From Tieghemostelium lacteum (lineage: Eukaryota; Evosea; Eumycetozoa; Dictyosteliales; Raperosteliaceae): 64,000 nt of DNA. The DNA is taken from NCBI GenBank assembly GCA_001606155.1, contig LODT01000013.1, positions 868,001 to 932,000 of the forward strand. Direction: 5' to 3'. The notes under the pieces are model-generated. The model did not search any database and was not told where the DNA came from. It saw nothing but the letters and a program-made list of their open reading frames with translations. The first letter of the stretch is position 1, and each line of letters begins with the position of its first letter. Positions 58,238 to 64,000 of the stretch are shown here, one piece after another. The translations under genes and the position numbers were made by a program.

Positions 58238-58798
58238 ATGAAAACAAATAAAATACAATTAATCCCAGGAATAGTTGAATATTTTGAACAACCTGACACA
58301 ACCACTACCACCAGGGCTACCCAAAAAAAAACAATTGATGAAACAACAGTTATTTCCCAACCCACCAAAGTTGATCACCCTAGTCACCTACATGAAACTC
58401 CAGTACACACAGGGCCAGCATCTGATAATATTGAAAATATTATAGAAGCTGACATTCCAATTACAATTAAAGATGTATCTTTTTCGGAATTCGTAGGAAT
58501 CTTTTTTACTCAATACCTACCACAATTTTTTCATAAGTGTTCAGAAAAAGTTAAACAGCTGTATAATGAAATCTATGCATGGTTCAAGGGGACAAGCAAA
58601 CAATATAAACCCATTCCATTGGAACCTGTCCAAAAAGAAACCAACCAAAAAATTGTTTATAGATTGACAATTTTTTCAAACACTAGTATAAAAATGGAAA
58701 TAGATTTAGATGAAGGTGATATGAAATCTGAGGAATTTGTTAACGATTTAGCTGAAGTTTTCAAAAAACACAATATTAAAAACAAAAAACAAGACTGA
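58238..58798 (+). CDS. Orphan protein, 186 residues
   Basis: I do not recognise this gene. The first 85 residues are Thr/Pro/His-rich and look disordered (DTTTTTRATQKK). The centre is aromatic and amphipathic, FVGIFFTQYLPQFFHK, and may be a membrane-associated helix rather than a full transmembrane span. The C-terminal third (IVYRLTIFSNTSIKMEIDLD, then EEFVNDLAEVFKKHNI) looks like a small folded alpha/beta unit. The gene is intronless, starts in normal AAAGAATG context and has coding-like codon use. It lies between two copies of an 18-bp sequence (58070-58087 and 58872-58889), the first being the end of the TPR gene, so the whole segment may have been inserted. Confidence 0.6.
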   Translation: MKTNKIQLIPGIVEYFEQPDTTTTTRATQKKTIDETTVISQPTKVDHPSHLHETPVHTGPASDNIENIIEADIPITIKDVSFSEFVGIFFTQYLPQFFHKCSEKVKQLYNEIYAWFKGTSKQYKPIPLEPVQKETNQKIVYRLTIFSNTSIKMEIDLDEGDMKSEEFVNDLAEVFKKHNIKNKKQD

Positions 58799-58887
58799 AG
58801 TTCATATATTCTTTGTAATTTAATAAAGCCAATTTCCAATGTAAAAAATATTTTACTTTAATTTATTATGGACCCAAATGATAATAA

Positions 58888-58901
58888 ATGAGACGTCTCA
58901 T
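58888..58901. repeat. 14-bp perfect palindrome
   Basis: ATGAGACGTCTCAT is its own reverse complement and sits at the edge of the second copy of the 18-bp direct repeat. It contains an ACGT core like a bZIP site. Function unknown. Confidence 0.6.
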
Positions 58902-58983
58902 AAAAAATTATTCTAGATTATCCAAAAAAAGAAAAATAAACGTGTATTAAGGATTAAATTTTAAATAATTTACATTTAGAAAA

Positions 58984-60443
58984 TTAGTTTATTTTCTTTG
59001 AAGATAAAAAGTTTTGATAGAATTCTACAAGACAAGAACTATCATAGGAATAACTGAAATGGTGAGTATCAAAAATAAATCTTTGTAATGAATGGTTGTA
59101 TGTCAATCGAATTGGTTCCCAACTTCGTGTAAATATAGTTAGATACTTAATTGACAGATTATATTCCATTGATTCAAGAAGTTCAATTGGATGAAAATGA
59201 TGGCTATATACTTTTAATGACTGAATATTACAATGTGGATTCTTAATCATTTCATAAAAGTGGTTCATATTATATCTAATTGTAATTGTTAGTTTAGTAA
59301 CTGATGAGTCATAAAATGACTGATAGAAATTATTAGTCAATTGCGATGCGTCGAAATGTACCAAATTTAATTTAGTTATAGTCTTATTGTATATAAATAT
59401 TTCATCCAATATCACTCTAAAAATGTTACAAACAGAAACATGAAAGTTAACATCAAGAGTCAATGACGTAATAGTTTGATTCGATTTTAATAGATCTAAA
59501 AGATTATTTACCAAATCTCGATTCTCAATATATACTATGTCCCATTCCGTTTTACTATCTACTCCGAATTCCAACTGTAAATTTTGTAACCGATTGAGAG
59601 TTGAAAGAATTGCAATAAATTGCCCTATTGAAATATTACAAAAATGTATTTTCAAAAATGTTAGATTGGGAAAGCTTTGTATTGTCCAATCGACAAGTTC
59701 ACTTATTGTAATGTAAATTGATTTAATTGAAGTGTGAACTGGTGATTTAAGTGTATAATGCATCACATCAGTAGGTATGTGGGTAATTTCAAGATTTTCA
59801 ATACCCAAGAATTCATATTTAATCATTTCATTCAGAACTTTACCACCTCTCTATGTAAACTGATTGCAATGGTTTTTAATGATGGGAATTTAGAACGGTC
59901 ATTCAGATAGATTTCACCTGCAATTCGAAGAAATAAGTAGAGGAAATCAAGTGATCTTTCATTAGAGAACCAAATTCGTTGTAAATGTGGATAATCAGAT
60001 AGATTTTCAATTAGTTCTCTAACTTGATATTCACTTGAACAAAAAATATAATCAAATAAAATTGAATAAATTCTTTTTCTTTCATTGTCTATTTCTATAG
60101 TTTGTGTTGATTGATTTATCTTTGGTATTTCTTTATCCTTTTTTAATATCTAATTCAAATGTTTAAAAATGGGAAAAGTAGGATGAGGGCTTTTCCACAA
60201 ATTATATTCTAGATTCGGGTAAAGACTTTCTGTAAAGATATTCTGGTGAACCATGTTAAACCATCTTTTACAAACAAAACCTAAACTTTTTTTAGCCCAT
60301 TTATCTAAAACTTTCATCTGAACTACTTGATACTCTTTAGGAAATTTCCAAGTATATGATACATGTGCATCAAATGATATTGGTGACATTGATAATTTTA
60401 TGATTTTGTTTTCTATTAAATGTGCTAACTTATAAGATTCCAT
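58984..60443 (-). pseudogene. F-box/LRR-like protein, dead paralog C
   Basis: Closely related to paralogs A and B over its full length, and read from the ATG at 60443. Two lesions are evident by comparison. Codon CAG of the paralogs is TAG at 60152-60150, after PIFKHLN. One G is lost in the GTGGGTAA-like stretch near 59842-59847, so the frame shifts before VLNEMIKYEFLG. Beyond that the frame is open to the normal stop (NFLSSKKIN). It looks like B at residues 30-70 (KEYQVVQMKV) and like A at residues 85-130 (PIFKHL, SSEYQVREL), which suggests past gene conversion. The 3' flank AAACTAATTTTCTAAATGTA is shared with A, but the 5' flank is unrelated and no hAT remnant precedes it. It is also a possible template for silencing RNA; no direct evidence. 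Confidence 0.85.
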
Positions 60444-60448
60444 TGTTA

Positions 60449-60464
60449 TTTACCAATTGGTAAA
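60449..60464. repeat. 16-bp perfect palindrome upstream of dead paralog C
   Basis: TTTACCAATTGGTAAA is self-complementary and ends six bases before the ATG of the pseudogene, precisely where similarity to paralogs A and B stops. It could mark a breakpoint or be a protein-binding site. Confidence 0.6.
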
Positions 60465-60529
60465 AAATAAAAGTGATTCAATTTGAAAATTAAATCTTAA
60501 ATTTATTAAAAAAAAATGTTTTTAGGTGA

Positions 60530-60990
60530 CTTTTGGTATCAGAGACCCTTTTTATGATCATAATTCAAAATGTGCGCACATACATATTTATCATGGAGAG
60601 TGGACCAAACGATTCTATTTGATAGATTAAGGCAAGAGGAGCATAGAAATGGTGGTAAATGGACTGTATTTGCACATGCAGAAGTTAAATGGAAGAAATA
60701 AATCCAGTGGTACAATTGATAGAGAGTATATATATGGAAATAAGAATATAAGATCTGTTATCTATACAAGAGACAAATGATAGGTGACAATGTGTGGTAT
60801 ATATATCAACAGAATTTTGGTATGATCCACATGGTGTGGATATTGTAATTAGTATGAGTATCAACCTCAGTTTATTGATTTGATATAGAGTCAAAGGATG
60901 TTGAAGTGAAAGCAACTAAACAACACATGAAATCAGATGACTATATATAGAGTCACTACAACATCTACCCCTTCAATTGAACTTCGTCCC
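60530..60990. mobile_element. Possible fossil LTR-retroelement debris
   Basis: This spacer is less AT-rich than its surroundings. TTGGTATCAGAGACC at 60534-60548 resembles the initiator-tRNA primer-binding site of copia-type elements. On the minus strand a purine run (GAAGGGG) is followed by TGTTGTAGTGACTC, then a TATA box and AATAAA, as in an LTR start. The two signals point in opposite directions, so at most this is broken, rearranged debris. No intact part or matching pair of LTRs is seen, and age cannot be judged. Confidence 0.25.
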
Positions 60991-61104
60991 ATGATAAAAA
61001 TATAAATGACAAGGGTTTGTGTGAAAATGGAAATTTATTTTTATTTTTTTTACAGTGTTTTTTATAAATCATAAACTAGTAAAAAAATAAAAATAAATCT
61101 AGAA

Positions 61105-62190
61105 ATGAGAAAAATTAATAGTTTATTGATTATTGGATGTATATTGATAAACTTTATCTATTATGTAAAAGGGGATTGTATATCTGATCCTACAACATCA
61201 AATTGTGTAAATTATCAATATCCAGACAGTTCAGCAAATGCAGATATTGCAACTCTATGTGGATCAATGTCAGAGATGGTAGTTTGTTCATTGCAGAGTG
61301 CATGTCAACAAGCAGGTTCAACTAGTGGAATATGTGACCCATGGTCACTGTTAGCAGACTCTTGTAAATATGATATGCCAGGAATGTCAGGTTGCAAAAC
61401 ATTCAAACAAATTTGTGCTAATGGATCTGTTGTAAATGAATGTACAAACTATAATAGTATTGCTGGTATACCAAAAACCTCAGCAATCAATCAAAATGTC
61501 TATTCAATATGTCAAGACATGTCAATGCAACCTTGTACTGAATGTCCACTTTCCAATACAACTTATCCTGCATTTTTAAAATGTAATCTGTTTTCAGTGT
61601 ACTCAGAACTCTGTCAGCAGATGCCTACAATGTCTCAATGCTCTACATGGTCAACACTCTGTGAATCTTCACAGACATTGGCAAAGTCTCCAGTAAGTTC
61701 AGAGTTTTGTTCACCACCAATTAAAGACCAACCACCTCTAATGAGAATGTTTTTCCATACTGGTTTCTTGGATTACGTTTTGTTTGAGACATGGGTACCT
61801 AGAACAGCTGGACAGTTTGCTGGGTATTGGTTGCTATGCTTTTTCTTTGCCATTTTGTTTGAGTGTGAAAAATCACTTCGAGCAATACTAGAAAAACGTT
61901 GGGATCCAAATAACAATCCAAATAAGGAAACTAATGCATTGTTGAATGTAAACAATGATGAAATGGTATCTTCAAAATTCCTCAAAGGTTCTTATCCTCC
62001 ATTCACCTACAGAGACATTATAAGAGGTTTTCTTCATGGTTTAGAACTTACAATGAGTTATCTGTTAATGTTAGTAGCAATGACATTTAATGTAGGTTTG
62101 TTTTTCTCTGTCATTGCAGGCACAGTAGTTGGAAATATAGCAGTCGGTAGATTTCGTTCATATAAACCAAAAGTCACTTGCTGCGATTAG
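61105..62190 (+). CDS. p80: p80-like endosomal membrane protein, Ctr copper-transporter family
   Basis: Homolog of the D. discoideum p80 marker of endosomes and lysosomes, a Ctr-type copper transporter; 361 residues. A signal peptide (SLLIIGCILINFIYYVKG, cleaved near 23) is followed by a Cys-rich luminal domain with repeated C-x-M/C pairs (MSEMVVCSLQSACQQ, CKYDMPGMSGC, CQDMSMQPCTEC), suited to Cu(I) binding. The Ctr core starts at MRMFFHTGFLDYVLFETWVP, with TM1 GQFAGYWLLCFFFAILFE. TM2 carries the M-x3-M copper motif (SYLLMLVAMTFNVGLFF), and TM3 has the G-x3-G packing motif GTVVGNIAVG. A short cytosolic tail ends CCD, a typical terminal Cys pair of Ctr proteins. It should work as a trimer and move copper out of endosomes. 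Confidence 0.93.
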   Translation: MRKINSLLIIGCILINFIYYVKGDCISDPTTSNCVNYQYPDSSANADIATLCGSMSEMVVCSLQSACQQAGSTSGICDPWSLLADSCKYDMPGMSGCKTFKQICANGSVVNECTNYNSIAGIPKTSAINQNVYSICQDMSMQPCTECPLSNTTYPAFLKCNLFSVYSELCQQMPTMSQCSTWSTLCESSQTLAKSPVSSEFCSPPIKDQPPLMRMFFHTGFLDYVLFETWVPRTAGQFAGYWLLCFFFAILFECEKSLRAILEKRWDPNNNPNKETNALLNVNNDEMVSSKFLKGSYPPFTYRDIIRGFLHGLELTMSYLLMLVAMTFNVGLFFSVIAGTVVGNIAVGRFRSYKPKVTCCD

Positions 62191-62397
62191 TTTTTTTAAC
62201 TCCTCTTCTTCAAAAATAAAAAATAGTTAGGATGACATTTCATCATCTTTTTTCTCACAATTGTAACACACATTATTACAAGAACTTCATCTGATCACTC
62301 AAAAAAACAAAAAATTTTTTTTTTTTTTTTTTTAATTTTTCAACTTCAAACTTCATTAAATTAAATTTATTTGTAATTACATAATCAACAATACAAA

Positions 62398-63697
62398 ATG
62401 GTAGACGACGATGTAAAGAAATTACCAGATATGACTATTGCTGATTTAGTCTTTCTGTCTGGTTTAACTAAAGATGCAACAACTACCAAAAAACTATTAG
62501 ATGAAATTGAAAAACACAGTATGTTAAAATCAAGTAGAGAAAAGATGAATTTAAACTTTATAACAGTAGGATATTAATATACAAGTGAAATATCTATATA
62601 GAAATGTTACCATTATATAAAAAATTAGTAGAGCAATTAAAATGGAAAGAAGATAGTAAACTAATAGAGACATTAAAAGAATCTAATGAAACAGAATTAA
62701 AAATCTTAGATGAAAAGATAACTGATGCAGAGACAAATTTAGGTGAATCTGAAATCAGAGAAGCCTATTTGGCCAAATCTGATTTCTTTTGTAGAATAGG
62801 AGACAAAGATAAAGCCAATCAATTCTATAGAGTAACATTTGATAAAACAGTACCATTAGGTCAGAGATTAGATGTAGTATTTACTGTCATTAGAATGGGT
62901 ATCTTTTGGATGGACCACGACACTGTCACTAGAAATATAGAGAAAGCCAAGACATTGGTTGAGGAAGGTGGTGATTGGGATAAAAAGAATCGTTTAAAGA
63001 CCTATGAAGCTGTCTATTTAATGTCAATTCGTAAATTCAAAGAGGCCTCTGAATTGTTTTTGGATACCTTGGCAAGTTTTACCTCAACTGAATTTATCGA
63101 TTATAATAGATTTGTTCAGTATTTGGTTTTCACTTCACTTCTTCACTTGGATAGAGTCTCTTTGAAATCCAAAGTCATTGATTCTCCAGATGTTTTATCA
63201 GTTATCCATGAAATTCCAAATCTTAGTTCACTCTTGGTATCCTTTTACAATGGTGATTACACTCAATTCTTTAAAGCTCTAGGTATGTTTTAGTGTATAC
63301 TTTTTTTTACATTTTTTTAAACTAGGTACTAATTATAATTTTATTTAATATAGCTCATTTCTCAGATTCTGTTAAAACAGATAGATATTTAGGTCCACAT
63401 GCTCAATTCCTTACTAGAGAAATGAGAATTTTGGCATACACTCAATTTTTGGAATCCTATTCTAGTGTAAAATTAGAATCCATGTCACAACAATTTGGTG
63501 TATCTGTTGGTTTTATTGATAGAGAATTATCACGTTTTGTTGCTGCTGGTCGTTTGAATTGTAAAATTGACAAAGTTTCTGGTGTCATTGAAACTACCAG
63601 ATCAGATGTAAAGAATTCACTATACAAATCACTAATTCAACAAGGTGATAATTTATTAAATAGAGTTCAAAAATTATCTCGTGTCATCAATGTCTAA
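62398..63697 (+). CDS. psmD6: 26S proteasome regulatory subunit Rpn7 (PSMD6)
   Basis: Lid subunit of the 19S proteasome cap. Three exons, 62398-62518, 62602-63282 and 63354-63697, joined across introns of 83 and 71 bp (both GTATGT). The splices read EIEKH/KMLPLYKKL and FFKAL/AHFSDSV. The product is 381 residues, the usual size. The N-terminal helical repeat region shows SEIREAYLAKSDFFCRIGDK and LDVVFTVIRMGIFWMDH, the PCI region shows TSLLHLDRVSLKSKVIDSP, and the winged-helix C-terminus shows YSSVKLESMSQQFGVSVGFI, ELSRFVAAGRLNCKIDKVSG. The first exon (MVDDDVKKLPDMTIADLVFL) was found by frame matching because it is too short to stand out. The COP9 subunit CSN1 is a paralog, but this sequence fits Rpn7 better. 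Confidence 0.95.
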
Positions 63698-64000
63698 ACA
63701 CCATCACATAAACCCCTTGAAAATAATTGTATATCCAAATATAAAATAAAATAATTACCTTCCACCCACAACTTTCATTTCAATTTTTTTATTTTACCAT
63801 AAAATAATCAATTGATAATCATTTTTAAAAAACTAATCATACAGTTTGTTAAATTTATGTTTTTTAACCTTGAAAAAGGATAAAGAATTCTTTGAATTTA
63901 TCGTGTTAACTCACCCCCCTATATAATTAAAAGAAAAAAAGAATAATAGTAATACCAATAATAATTTCTCTCTTATTTTTGTCAATATGATTTTTCATGA
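63698..64000. other. Spacer at the right edge
   Basis: AT-rich region after PSMD6 with a C-rich box (TCACCCCCCTATATAA, about 63910-63925) directly followed by a TATA-like sequence, which looks like a promoter for a rightward gene. An ATG at 63987 (MIFH) could be its start, but only 14 bases remain. Confidence 0.35.

Noticed and set aside
60600-60700. NGGKWTV word resembling eIF4E in the spacer near 60640
   Set aside because: Only seven residues fit and the frame ends soon after without the other eIF4E tryptophans.

Overview
The window is nuclear DNA of a social amoeba (Dictyostelia). Coding sequence is AT-rich, and the short spacers between genes are richer still and full of A or T runs. Introns are few and mostly 60-85 bp. 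Proteins carry long Asn, Gln, Ser and Thr tracts, as is typical of dictyostelids. Several genes are recognisable by their dictyostelid style: the p80 endosomal copper-transporter-like protein, a very large VPS13, a hybrid histidine kinase, and an ATP synthase beta subunit with a C-terminal extension. The spacers are less extreme in AT than I would expect for D. discoideum, so another dictyostelid is likelier; I cannot name the species.

Layout. 1-12.7 kb holds a partial NADPH-cytochrome P450 reductase, a tripeptidyl-peptidase 1 (sedolisin) gene with an apparent homopolymer frameshift, mitochondrial ATP synthase beta, an LCLAT/AGPAT-type acyltransferase, a broken F-box/LRR-like gene, a membrane acyltransferase-3 protein and a LARGE-like GT49 glycosyltransferase. 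13-24.4 kb holds a probably mitochondrial DEAD-box helicase, a GLI-like C2H2 zinc-finger protein (one intron) and a repeat-rich SEC16. 24.4-30.1 kb is an accessory island: two intact F-box/LRR-like paralogs, each preceded by remains of an internally deleted hAT DNA transposon, with a shattered third copy and a possible MITE between them. 30.2-45.1 kb is one VPS13 gene (four exons, 4,901 codons). 45.4-55 kb holds MCM-binding protein, Integrator subunit 6, a GAF-PAS hybrid histidine kinase and a cobalamin adenosyltransferase. 55-64 kb holds a large TPR protein, an orphan 186-aa gene, another dead F-box/LRR paralog, a possible fossil retroelement, p80 and proteasome subunit Rpn7/PSMD6.

Most genes are housekeeping genes and do not form a pathway cluster. 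Themes are lipid and membrane traffic (acyltransferases, SEC16, VPS13, p80), mitochondria (ATP synthase beta, helicase, cobalamin adenosyltransferase, TPR protein) and nuclear processes (MCMBP, INTS6, zinc finger). The most unusual part is the F-box/LRR-like family: near-identical paralogs with sharply localised variable segments, moving and decaying together with hAT remnants. Nine introns can be placed by reading frame; eight begin GTATGT.
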